Part shown: positions 43,240 to 53,651 of the stretch, piece after piece
Layout of the letters: each line of letters opens with the position of its first letter
Position numbering within the stretch: position 1 is the stretch's first letter
DNA from: Lactarius indigo
Taxonomy: Eukaryota; Basidiomycota; Agaricomycetes; Russulales; Russulaceae
DNA length: 64,000 bases
NCBI GenBank assembly: GCA_025766275.1
Contig: JAFKAC010000064.1
Span: 186,001-250,000, forward strand
Direction: 5' to 3'
Notes under the pieces: model-generated
Database searches by the model: none
Told to the model about the DNA's origin: nothing
The model's input: only the letters and a program-made list of their open reading frames with translations
Made by a program: the position numbers and the translations under genes

Positions 43240-46200
43240 ACCCATCGGCCTGGGTGAGGGCTTTAAACTGTAATTCTGTAATCATGACGCGCTTTCGTTC
43301 TCTTCGAATTCCAGTCTCGATTCGCACGAATTACCGAATGGCCGACATAAGAGCGTTGGTGGATTCAGGGGCCACCGACAACTTCATACACCCGAACTTT
43401 ATCAAAAAAATGGGCATAGGGGTCCAGCAATTAAACCAACCACGGAAGGTCTGGAACATAGACAGCACGGAAAACAAAGCTGGGTCCATCACTCACTTCA
43501 CCGACCTAGACGTATACGCCAATGGGTATCACAGAACCATGCGATTCCTCATCACAAATCTTGGGAATGAAGAAATCGTCCTAGGATATCCTTGGCTGGC
43601 AACCTACGAGCCGACCATCAATTGGCGAGATGCGGTCATACATGAAAAGGTTATGCCGGTCGTAATCAGCACGCAGGACAGTCTAGACCGTCATACCATC
43701 ATCGCGACCACTCTAACTAACGACGAAAAGGAAGCAATAACCTCCGAATTAGAAGAAGAAGATACGTACTTGCGAGCAACTACGTCTACAGAACTGGCCA
43801 TTCAAGCGAAAGGGGAGGAGAACCCCGTGGAACTGCCGGCAGTCTACCACGCTTTTCAACAGCTCTTCAGCGAAGAGGCATCACAACGATTCCCCCCTGC
43901 CAGGCCATGGGATCACGCAATAGACTTTAAACCCAACACCCCCTCGGCAATAGACTGCAAGATATACCCGCTAACGCAGGAAGAAGAAGGGAAACTAAAA
44001 GAGTTCTTAGACGAAAAGCTGCAGCAAGGGTATTTAAGACCCTCCATCTCCCCGTACGCATCTTCGTTCTTTTTCGTTAAAAAGAAGGACGGAAAGCTAC
44101 GCCCCGTGCAGGACTATCGTACCATAAATTCGCACACCATACGAAATCAGTACCCACTCCCCCTGATTCAAGACCTCATTTACGACCTCAGCAACGCCCA
44201 CATCTATACGAAGCTCGACATCCGCTGGGGATACAACAACATCCGCATACGGGATGGTGACCAAGAAAAGGCGGCCTTCAAAACCAAGTTTGGCCTTTTT
44301 GAGCCGACGGTCATGTTCTTCGGTCTCACCAACTCGCCGGCCACCTTCCAAACGATGATGAACCATATCTACCGTGACACCATCGCAAAACACGAACTCC
44401 GCGGAACCGTTATCCGCGTCTACATGGACGACATTGGCATAGCCACACGTGAGGGCTCTACATCCGCTGACCACATTGCTGCGGTCACAGATGTTCTCCG
44501 CGTTGCTCAAGAACATGACCTCTATTTCAAGCTCGACAAATGCCTCTTCCATCAACCTCGGATGGATTACCTGGGGGTAATCCTTGAAAGGGGGGTGACG
44601 CGTATGGACCCGGTAAAAGTCCGCGGTATCAGAGACTGGCCAACACCAACTAAGGTCAGGGATGTACGGTCATTCTTGGGCTTTTGCAACTTTTACCGTC
44701 TTTTCATCCGAGGTTTCGCAACCCATGCACGACCACTCAACCGACTAACGAGGAAAGATACCGAGTGGAAGTGGGGAGACGAGGAAGATCGGGCCTTCAA
44801 GACCCTCAAACGACTCGTGACCGAAGAACCGGTGCTAGCGCACCCCAATTTACAAGACCAGTTTGAGCTAGAAGTCGACGCATCAGGATTCGCGGTAGGC
44901 GCAGTACTCCTGCAAAAGAAAAATGACGGTCGCAAGCACCCCATAGGATACTACTCGGCGACGCTAAACGAAGCGGAGCGAAATTACGATATCTACGACC
45001 TAGAACTCCTTGCCATCGTCAAAGCTCTCCGCCACTGGAGACCCCTACTCGCAGGATCTCCACACAAGATCAAAATATTTTCAGATCACCTCAATCTCCA
45101 ATACTGGAAGACCCCACAGAAGATCAGTCGACGGGTCGCCCGAGAAGTACTGGAGTTAATGGAATACGACTTCGAGATCCACCACATCAAAGGGAAGAAT
45201 AATGGAAGAGCGGATGCGCTATCAAGGCGACCAGACTATGACCAAGGAGAAGGAGACAACCAAGGTGTGGTCGTCTTACCTCCAGAGGTATTCGTACGAG
45301 CCACTAACGTTGCGCGTACGCTGGAAATACATCCTATGATGCAACCACCGAGGCGACGACAAGATCCCGCCATAATCAAAGCCTGGGTCGACGCCCATCG
45401 CCTCAAAAAGATAGAAGGAGAATGGTATAAGGACGGACGACTGGTAGTCACGGGACCCATGACGACGTACCGAGCCATCATCCAAGATCACCACGACCCA
45501 CCAGTACACGGACACCCCGGGATAAGTAGGACGCAGCGAATCGTGGAGCGACATCACTGGTGGCCGAACATCCGCCGGGACGTATATGAATACGTTACGG
45601 GGTGTGCTGACTGCCAGCGAAACAAAGTCAATACCAGACCAACTCGGGCCCCATTACACCCAATCACCGCCATCACGGACGCCCCTCCTTTCCATACCAT
45701 CGCCCTTGATTTCATCACTAAACTGCCAGTCTCTCAGTCGTACGATAGCATTCTGACTGTCACCGACCACGACTGTAGCAAGGCGTCCATATTTATCCCA
45801 TGCAACGAGGGAATAACAGCGGAAGAGACCGCCATTCTGTACGTCAATCATGTGTTCAGACGATTCGGGTTACCGCGTAAAATCATCAGTGATCGAGACC
45901 CTCGGTTCACTTCCAAGTTCACACGAGAAGCATGCCGCATACTGGGCATTCAACAGAATATCTCCACAGCCTATCACCCGCGCACGGATGGGCAGTCAGA
46001 ACGGACCAATCAATGGCTGGAGCAGTATCTACGATTCTGGGCCAACGAGCGCCAAGATAACTGGGCAGAGTATCTTCCTATAGCGGAATTCGCTCACAAC
46101 AATTGGCCCCACGAACATACAAAGCAATCGCCATTTATGCTTCTGATGGGGTACAATCCGACGGCTGATTGGACGGATAAGCCCTCCCCAATTCCAAACG

Positions 46201-47960
46201 TGATCACCAGACTGACACAATTAAAGGAGGCGCGTCAACTTGCCCAAGACCTTATCAAAAAGGCACAAGATAGCTGGGTCCGGCACAAAGATACCCCGCG
46301 CTATCAAGTCGGCGATCAGGTGTGGTTAGAAGGAAGGCACTTGCGAACCAATCAGCCCACAGCGAAATTAGCGGCGCGACGCCACGGACCGTTTAGGGTG
46401 GTGCAGGTGATGTCCCCATACAACTACCGGCTTGAACTTCCCACGCAGTGGAGCATCCATCCAGTATTTCACATTGACCTCCTTACGCCCTACAAAACCA
46501 CGGCCCTGCACGGTGAAAACTTCTCACGACCGCCACCGGATCTTGTGGAAGGTGAGGAGGAATACGAAGTTGAGGCCATTCTAGATTCGCGGCATTTCGG
46601 CCGTCGCAAAAAGCTCCAGTACCTCGTCAAGTGGAAGGGTTACCCAGACTCGGAGAACCAGTGGGTCGATAAGGATGACGTCTTCGCACCAGATGCGATC
46701 AAAGCGTATCAAGCGGGCCGGATGGCCGTACGATCCCTTAAAAACCAGCTCGTGAACGACCAAGGAGAGTATCCCTCCTATCTCCGATCCGCTCATACGT
46801 CTATGCCCTCTTCTCCTCTCAGACATGTCACCACGGCGATCCTCCTCGACCAAGTCGCACAAGACGCCGCCAACCTCCTCGAAGACGACGAAGAAACCGT
46901 GGTTCAACAGGTCCAGCTCACTCCGTACACACCTGCAAACCTGCGAGCGGGGCATATCACCGCTCAAGAATGGGCTAATGTCTTACAGAGATTCCCCGAC
47001 CCGACTCACCAGCCCGACGACGAGCAGCAGCATGCCGTCGCTCACATCTTCAGAGACGACAACGGCAATCGAGAACCCGTTGCCATCATCCCCCCAGGGG
47101 ACGACCTCATCGGCACAAGGGGAATTCTCCCTGCCGACCGTCCCCTCGAAGACCCAACAGGAGTTAGAAGCAGCGGAGGACTGGCGGAGGGTGGCGAAGG
47201 AGTGGGCCAACGAACAACTGCGCTTAGCGCAGAGGAGATTGAGCGAGTTGCGGCAGCGCAGGCAGCGCTCCCTAACGACGAGGCTCACGCTGACGACGAG
47301 GATTACTACCCGGTCAGACACCCCCTCCTTCGAACGCACAGCCACCCTACTAATCCCCGAATCACCCCATGGCTCGTCCACACCGACGGGACCCCCATGT
47401 CTCGAGGACGTGTGCGATTGCCCGGCGTCGCACTTCACACCCCCATCACGCACGACGACGACCCGGCGCAGGTCCTTGCGCCTGAAGGGTTCAGGGCGAA
47501 TCGACAGCCCCATTACATTCACTTCCCCATCACCGGGCCCGATGGCATAGAGAGGAATGCCAGTCACATTCAGATTGTCGGAGGTGCGAATCCCTTTGTA
47601 TTGGGACTCATCCCGGGTTCCCCCTATCTCTACGGCAAACCTCTCTACGCCTTCCCGATGCTATCGGCCGCGGGACGCGCCTTCATCGCCCACGAGGATC
47701 TAGTCATCCTCGCCGCCGACAGGATCACCGACCGTGCACTGAACCGCATCGGGGACGAGTCCCTGACTGCGGAGGTGACGCGTTATCGAGCAGCCACGTA
47801 CGAAGAAGAACGGCTCGCGGCTCGCATTCGCCAGCTTCAGGCAATGCGACTGTCGGCCAGGGACGACAAGCGGGATTGCATCTACCGCTTGGAGAGGGCC
47901 AACGTTTTCGAGAGGATTAGCGACGAGCAGTCCACGTGGACGGCGCGAGATTTTCGGTGA
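43226..47960 (+). CDS. pol: Gypsy-F Pol (protease, RT, RNase H, integrase, chromodomain, long tail)
   Basis: About 1577 residues downstream of the presumed frameshift; the open frame extends from 42954. Protease Asp codon at 43362 (DSGATDNF). RT YMDD at 44421-44432. RNase H first Asp at 44877. Integrase HHCC (first His near 45490, Cys codons 45603 and 45612); catalytic Asp 45708, Asp 45891, Glu 45999, spaced as DD35E; GPF motif near 46385. Chromodomain about 46554-46683 with the aromatic pattern YEVEAIL...LQYLVKWKGY, which in chromoviruses steers integration to modified histones. A tail of about 415 residues follows (46700-47960), unusually long, ending in a Glu/Arg-rich coiled-coil-like stretch and TARDFR. 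Confidence 0.95.
46825..47550 (+). CDS. ORF X of Gypsy-F (overprinted +1 frame inside pol tail)
   Basis: 241 residues starting at an ATG (MSPRRSSSTKSHK). It is in the +1 frame of pol, as in Gypsy-A, B and D, where the start is also MS(P/H)RRSSST. The N-terminal half is basic and Ser/Thr/Pro-rich. A probable helix follows (EDWRRVAKEWANEQL, then RRLSELRQRRQRS), then ITTRSDTPSFERTATLLIPE, then a Cys-containing PPCLEDVCDC segment. Around the helix the X frame is more alike between families than the pol frame. How it would be translated is unknown. It might also be reached from pol by frameshifting. Confidence 0.5.
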   Translation: MSPRRSSSTKSHKTPPTSSKTTKKPWFNRSSSLRTHLQTCERGISPLKNGLMSYRDSPTRLTSPTTSSSMPSLTSSETTTAIENPLPSSPQGTTSSAQGEFSLPTVPSKTQQELEAAEDWRRVAKEWANEQLRLAQRRLSELRQRRQRSLTTRLTLTTRITTRSDTPSFERTATLLIPESPHGSSTPTGPPCLEDVCDCPASHFTPPSRTTTTRRRSLRLKGSGRIDSPITFTSPSPGPMA

Positions 47961-47979
47961 GTCTGGGGACTCACGCTAC

Positions 47980-47990
47980 GAAGGGGGTGG
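47980..47990 (+). promoter_or_regulatory. Gypsy-F polypurine tract
   Basis: GAAGGGGGTGG directly before the 3' LTR. Confidence 0.8.
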
Positions 47991-48445
47991 TGTTACGGTT
48001 CTCGTGTTGAGGACCCTTACTGTACCGGTTGTGACTACGGCGGTAAGGTAGATTAGTCACGGACTCGGGGTTTACGAAGGAGTTAGGTGTTTACGAATGA
48101 CTCGATCCTAGTACAGGTAGTAGTAGTATTAGGATTGCGGTACTTACGCGATACGTTGGACGCTACATTACTGTGACTCATAGCAGCGCTTGAAAGCCTG
48201 CTCTTCTTGTATTTAAGGTAGCTGCGGAAGACCAAGACACGCCATCTTGGTCTTCTTCAATCGTCACTTCTTGTCTCTATCCTCCTTTCGCCTTTGCCGC
48301 AGTGAGAGCAGGGCCGCAGTTATACTAGTGTCTTCGAACATCTAGACAAAGCCTTCGTGCCATACGCCTTGAGGCGTGACCAGCTAAGTCATCGGAAGTC
48401 GCCTTTATCGAGCTCAAGTCGAGCTAACGCTGTGACGGCGTTACA
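47991..48445 (+). repeat. Gypsy-F 3' LTR
   Basis: 455 bp; I see no difference from the 5' LTR. Followed by TSD CATAC. Confidence 0.97.
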
Positions 48446-48840
48446 CATACACCATTCATACGACATCAATATCTCTCATAGCGTTTTATAGGGAGCTTGT
48501 GGCCCTTGCAAGGACAGCGGCCACAAGTGTAAGCCTCATGGCACTTCTTCAAAGGCCCTCTCATGCAGGTTGTGTATCAAACAGAAGATCAAATGTGTTC
48601 CGCTCTCTGCGGCATTGCAGGAGATAGCCAATTCACGCAAGAGGAAGCACTCACTCGGTGAGGTCTCACTTCTGCACCAAATCTAATCGCAGTGCTAATG
48701 GTCCTGCAGAAGACGTCATCAAAAGGCTCAATGAAGTGTCCAGATTGCAGAAAGTGTTCAACACAGCCATCCACGACTTCATATACAATACGGACACTAT
48801 GCTACACGCCCTGTGCACCCAGGGACAAGAAAACGTCAAT

Positions 48841-49369
48841 TGTTACGTTCGGACTTGTACGGACTCTTGCGCTCGTGACCCTTACTGTACCGGTTGCAAC
48901 TACGGCGGTAAGGTAGATTAGTTGCGGACTTAAACCACGGTGATACGGTAGCACGATAGGTGATACGGTACTGATTGCTGACTGATGACGGACGCCACTA
49001 ATACTGGTAGTAGTGGTATCTGGTTCGAGCTACTTACGCGATACGTTGGACGCTACTTACTGTGACTCATAGCAGCGCTTCTAAGCCTGCTAGTTTGTGT
49101 ATTTAAACTGTCTTGCGAAGACCAAGATACGCCATCTTGGTCTTCTTGAATTGCCACTTGTTTCTCTTTTCACTTCTCTCTCTCTCTTTGAACCTAAAGC
49201 AACTCCGACTTCATTCGTGACCAACATAGTGGGATCTGCCAGTGTACCTCCGTGTATTCACTAAGGCAGAAGCTTGGACCTCCGTGTCTTCAAGTCAGCG
49301 CATCGATATATCGCTAAGTCGTTACCGCCCCTAGAGCTCAAGTCGAGCTAACGTCGTGGCGACGTTACA
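48841..49369 (+). mobile_element. Solo LTR (family B) in exon 3 of the zinc-cluster-like gene
   Basis: 529 bp, apparently identical to the Gypsy-C 3' LTR. The flanks (TCAAT before, AATCT after) do not form a 5-bp duplication, which suggests recombination between elements rather than simple LTR-LTR excision. Joining the flanks at the shared AAT keeps the host frame open. Confidence 0.9.
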
Positions 49370-49493
49370 AATCTTGCATCCCTGGGCCTCTGCCTACCTA
49401 CTGTTCCCCTCTTTTCCACCTCCGAGCCTGCGACACCTGGTGCGTCCTCTGTGGCCAGTGGTGCCCCATTGTCAGTTTCAAGTCTGGGTCTTG

Positions 49494-50006
49494 TGTCACG
49501 TTTCTGCTTGTATGGGTAGTGCTGTGTCGGACCCTTACTGTACCGGTTGCAACTACGGTGGTAAGGTAAATTAGTTGCGGACTTACCTATGGTGATACGG
49601 TAGTGCGATAGGCAATATGACTGATAGCTGACTGAGCGGTGCCTGGATGACTCGATACTAGTACAGGTACTAGTAGTTGTGGCGATTGAGATACTTACGC
49701 GATACATTGGACGCTACTTACTGTGACTCGTAGCAGCGCTTCTAAGCCTGCTGGTTTGTGTATTTAAACTGTCTTGTGAAGACCAAGATACGCCATCTTG
49801 GTCTTCTTGAATCATCACTTGTTTCCTTTCTTCTATCTCTCTCTCTCTCTCGTCTGAACCTTGAACCGCCTTAGGTGTGCCTACGCGCATTCACCAGAAT
49901 ATACGCCTTGGACCTCCGAGTCTTCAAGCCAGAGACACCCGGTGACCGCTAAGTTGTTACCGCCTCTAATGTGCTCAAGTCGAGCTAACGTCGTGACGAC
50001 GTTACA
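49494..50006 (+). mobile_element. Solo LTR (TGTCACGTTTCTGC family) in the zinc-cluster-like gene
   Basis: 513 bp with perfect TSD TCTTG (49489-49493 and 50007-50011). It contains the conserved U3 block (49530-49570), TATTTAAA and the AAGACCAAGAT/ATCTTGGTCTT pair, so it belongs to the same group of chromoviruses. Confidence 0.93.
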
Positions 50007-50247
50007 TCTTGGTTGCATGATGATCAACAGTTCGGGTGTTTCTGGCCCTTCCGGACATCACGGCAAACCTGAGGACAGAGAATGTAAGTCCATTTCAGCT
50101 CTGTAATGCCTATCGGATGCATAATCCACTTCCGTTATTATTGCAGCATCCCATCCAGGTCTCCATAGGCACATCGCACACAGTGTGCCATCCAGCAAGG
50201 CTCAGTTGAGAGCCGGATCACGGCAATCATCGCAGGGCCATAAATGA

Positions 50248-50688
50248 TTCATTTCAACATAATAAATATGTCATTTACCTTTGTTTTGTGTGGCTCCATG
50301 TAATGTACAGTATATAGTGTCCCCAAATACATGACGTGAGTTGGGATACACCTCCATACTTGTGCTGGTGATTGTGTAACGTCTTAGCATCCCCAAAGTG
50401 CAGCACTCGATCAGCAGGTACCAATACACACACGGATGAAGCCCAAGAGTCCATAACATGTCCTGTATTCGGACTGTGTGAGGTGCAATTGGTGTGTGTT
50501 GCATACAAGACACCTGTGACCAATGAGTAGACATGCATAACATGTCTGACATGTGGACGTAGCATATGAAGCTCAATATGAAGTAGACGGTTTCCTTGAC
50601 GGTTTCCGCTTGTGTGTGCATATAAATTATAGCCTGTACCACATTACACCCAGACACACCTACTACCTCACCCCACACGGAACCTCAC
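50248..50688. other. Intergenic region with a core promoter
   Basis: No gene recognised. A TATA box (TATAAATTA, 50621-50629) lies about 60 bp upstream of the ATG at 50689 and probably serves that gene. Confidence 0.45.
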
Positions 50689-51123
50689 ATGTCCAACATC
50701 ATGAATGTTTCCAAACGGAAGGACATCAATGTCCATATCCCAGATGTCCGTGACACTCATACTGGGCTTTCTGACCCAGAAGATGATGCATCATCTGGTC
50801 TGGAGTCATTCGACGAAGATGACATGTATGGATCGGATTATGGAGACAATGTCATATGCGATAGTCCAGACACAGATGAGGAATCACAGGAACTTGAGCA
50901 TTCCTTGCACAGGGTGTGTCATCTTCCTCACTCAAGGTATTCAGACATCTCATGTGTTTAACAGTTCGAAAATGTGATGGCAGAGTCACGTAGCCTTTGT
51001 GTCAGCTTTGAGAACATATATACTCTTGCAAAGGTGTTGTACCAGATCCGGAACCAGGAATATGCTTCCAAACACAATTCCACTCTGGGTACAGGTACCA
51101 GTGTTCTCTTGGCTTCCTGCTGA
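50689..51123 (+). CDS. Small acidic two-exon protein, unknown function
   Basis: Exon 1 (50689-50913, 75 codons) begins MSNIMNVSKRKDINVHIPDV and is rich in Asp/Glu/Ser (SGLESFDEDDMYGSDYGD). A 51-bp intron (50914-50964, GTGTGT...ACAG) joins in phase to exon 2 (50965-51123, FENVMAESRSLCVSFENIYT and on), which is helical and ends at TGA. Total 127 residues. A TATA box lies upstream at a suitable distance. I do not recognise the family. Confidence 0.5.
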
Positions 51124-51489
51124 TTTGGTATCCTTGCTACGGAGTGGTGCAGTGGTGATAGCAATAGAGGCAATCTCAATTAGTAGCTTTGATAAATAAT
51201 ATGCCGGATACAATGGCACACATCTGATAGTATCCAATGTGTCTTACTCTGATGATATCCGGTTTTCATTTATCGGACTCGACAGACCTCCAGTACCCTC
51301 AACATACTTTGTGACCCTGAAGGGCATCAAGTAGGAATTTCAATGTGGATGGGGAAATCCATGCACTATTCCATATCATATGAATGTAGCACATGCAGAG
51401 TATTTAAGATGCCATATACATCGCATAACCCAAAAGACAAACCACTTCGTCATCTCCATACACATTTCTGATTCACTCCTGGAAGCCAA
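51124..51489. other. Intergenic region, nothing recognised
   Basis: AT-rich, no recognisable gene or element terminus. Confidence 0.35.
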
Positions 51490-52181
51490 ATGCCTCGCAA
51501 CTGTGATGCCATTGTTCTGGACATTGTTGATGGTATTGAGGAGGTCGTAATCAAGCATACCAAGACTAAGCATGGTACAATCTGGACAATGGAAACAGTC
51601 GTTCCTGTTGTCCGTCCACAGAAAGAGTGTCCAGGACAGCCATCACGGTCAAGAAAGATGGGCACACAATCTCATCCTCATGAAGGGAATTCAACAGCTT
51701 CCAGGACACCGATCCATTCCCCTGAGGACCCACATATGCACCCATCCATGGACGAGCAGCAGTACCCACTCCAGGATACCACAGAGGACTGGGAGCCTCA
51801 TCCACGCTTGCAGGCCACCCAACAAGCTGCTGTATGTCTTGCATTGTGTTAGAATCATGTAGAGATCCTGATGAGATGTAGACTCCAATGAAACAGTGGA
51901 TCGAACTCTGGAATAGATACCTCCATATTCTATTGGAGACAGAGGCTCAGTAAAGATCCGACAAGTGTTCCAAGTGCACCAGGAAACCTGAAATAAGGTG
52001 TCCAGATTGCTTTGGTTCACCTTCCTTTTGTAAGGAGTGTTGCCTTGAGGCCCACAGGAACTTGCCATTTCACCGACCACTCATATGGAGTGTAACCCAC
52101 TACACTCCAGTGACTCTGCACTCCCTCGGGTTTGCATTATATATTGGGAATGCTGGTGCACCATGCCCTCAGACAGTCAAG
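51490..52181 (+). pseudogene. KDZ-transposon CxC2-like cysteine-cluster fragment
   Basis: Exon 1 (51490-51831) begins MPRNCDAIVLDIVDGIEEVV. A 50-bp intron (51832-51881) leads in phase to exon 2 (51882-52181). Exon 2 has the Cys pattern KCSKC...RCPDCFG...FCKECCLEAHRNLPFHRP and then LHSLGFALYIGNAGAPCP, typical of the CxC2 domains found at the N-terminus of fungal KDZ (Kyakuja-Dileera-Zisupton) transposases. An in-frame TAA lies at 51951-51953. No transposase core follows, so this is a remnant. Confidence 0.65.
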
Positions 52182-52439
52182 GTATGGGCATATTTGGTCC
52201 TGTAATTCCCCACACCCCTCACATTAGCATAGGGTATAAGAGCTGCACACACAGTCTCTGCAATTCAAAAGGGGCATGCTTTGCAGAGACGCTCCCGCTC
52301 AGCATCTCTTACTTCTGTTCCAGAGGCTCTGGAAACTTCTGATAATGCTGGCCAACCACATAATGATCAGCGGTGGCTTATGTAATTGATACCCCCAACC
52401 AACAGTGAGATTCTTTAATAGTTCATACTCAGCCGGTGC
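52182..52439. other. Tail of the KDZ fragment, no clear coding
   Basis: A possible intron (GTATGG at 52182 to TAG at 52232) leads to a short open frame to about 52380 that I cannot match to a KDZ domain. Confidence 0.3.
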
Positions 52440-53060
52440 TGGCTGATGGCGGAGATTCCACCGTAATTGATACTCCAACCGACATCGGCTGGGTCGGAGA
52501 TAGTTGGGAATAGTTGGGATTGATGAGTTACTCGAACACAGAATAGAAAGGCTTAGAGGTGGCTATTATATGTGTAGTATCCAAAGGTGATGTGTAATCA
52601 ATCAAAGGAGCAAGACTCAGGCATATAAGACCATCCACTCAGATATGTGCAAGCACATCAAATGAATACAAGTGAAACAGAATATATAAGGAGTGTCTGA
52701 TCACAGGTGACTGTCAATTGATAGTCTATGCATATTAGGGAGAATATCTAATAATAATATACCAATCGGGACACCCACTATAATTAATAGTCTAATTGAC
52801 GACAGGTGGGTTGGAGATAGTCGGGGATCTCTGAGGGTCATCATAAGTAAAATATAAATGAACAGAGATCATAGAGGCTACTATGTAGTCTATTCAGAGG
52901 TTATCTAATAAGAATATACCAATCATGACATCTCTGATAATTGATAGTGTAACTGATGATAGGTGGGTTGGAAATAGTTGGGGATCTCCAATGGACTTCA
53001 TAAATACAATGGAAATGCATTGAGGTCATAGAGGCTACTAGTCTATGTGGAGTATCCAGA
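52440..53060. repeat. Diverged tandem repeats of about 158 bp
   Basis: The motif GGGT(T/C)GGA(G/A)ATAGT(C/T)GGG recurs near 52490, 52808 and 52965. CATAGAGGCTACTA recurs near 52871 and 53029. The last two copies are about 158 bp apart; the first is more diverged. Non-coding, AT-rich. Confidence 0.6.
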
Positions 53061-53651
53061 GGTCATCTATATTCAATAAAATGAGCAGAATAGAATATTT
53101 GATCACAAGTATGTGGTGACTGCTTATAAGTGTTAGAGACAACAGACAGAGTCAAGGCACAGTGAGCTAGAGTGGAGTTCCTGCTTGTGAATACATACAA
53201 ATGCAGGCTAGTGGGTGTCAGTGAAAGGAAATACAGGGGAGTAAATAAGGTGAATACAGGATAGGGACCTCATAAGGATATACAACAGGACTTCCTAATT
53301 GAATGTGTAGAGATATAAATGGGTCCCCAATCTTTCAATTGGTGGTTTAACCCCGTAAGATCTCTATAGACATTGCAGGTATTTACAGGACTTGAATATG
53401 GTTGTGGAAGTGCGGATATCCCGAAGCTCATATGCACATACTACTGGTCAACAAATGATAGATTAGTACAGGAGAATATTAAGTAGTAAGTGGAAAACAT
53501 GTGCAGATATTCCAGTATGGAAATGTACATATAGACTACCTGGCTAGATAGCTAGGATGAACTTTTGCTGCACCCCTGCCAGTGTCCATATTCCTGGAGA
53601 ATGATTAGAAAAGTGGGATTAATGGCTGGGAAACTATTGCATTGAAAGTAC
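53061..53651. other. AT-rich intergenic region
   Basis: No gene, repeat terminus or RNA recognised. Confidence 0.35.

Larger units (their letters stand above)
40766..48445 (+). mobile_element. Gypsy-F, complete and apparently intact chromovirus
   Basis: A 7680-bp element with two 455-bp LTRs that look identical by eye, a perfect TSD, and open gag and pol frames with every catalytic motif. Of the elements here it is the youngest full-length copy and the only one without a visible lesion, so it could be active and could also supply proteins to the damaged relatives. Confidence 0.97.
40755..48491 (+). other. Intron 1 of the zinc-cluster-like gene, enlarged by Gypsy-F
   Basis: Donor GTAAGC at 40755, acceptor TATAG at 48491. 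The LTR element lies between 11 bp after the donor and 41 bp before the acceptor and has the same orientation as the gene. Correct splicing across 7.7 kb would be needed for expression. Confidence 0.65.
40602..50247 (+). pseudogene. Host zinc-cluster-like gene interrupted by three retroelements
   Basis: Exons with matching phases: 40602-40754, 48492-48657, 48710-48840, 49370(or 49373)-49493, 50012-50083 and 50147-50247, about 248 codons in all. Intron 1 (40755-48491) contains Gypsy-F; without it the intron is about 50 bp. Exon 2 encodes CGPCKDSGHKC and SCRLCIKQKIKC, a two-part Cys array of zinc-binding type, then a basic SRKRKHS. Exon 3 is helical (KRLNEVSRLQKVFN). The later exons are Ser/Ala/Gly/Pro-rich. 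Solo LTRs at 48841-49369 and 49494-50006 break the third and fourth coding segments. I infer a DNA-binding or regulatory protein; the exact family is not identified. The frame closes perfectly when the insertions are removed, so they are probably recent. Confidence 0.7.

Noticed and set aside
46700..47960. Pol tail as an envelope gene
   Set aside because: No signal peptide, membrane segment or glycoprotein-like Cys pattern; it is in frame with the chromodomain.
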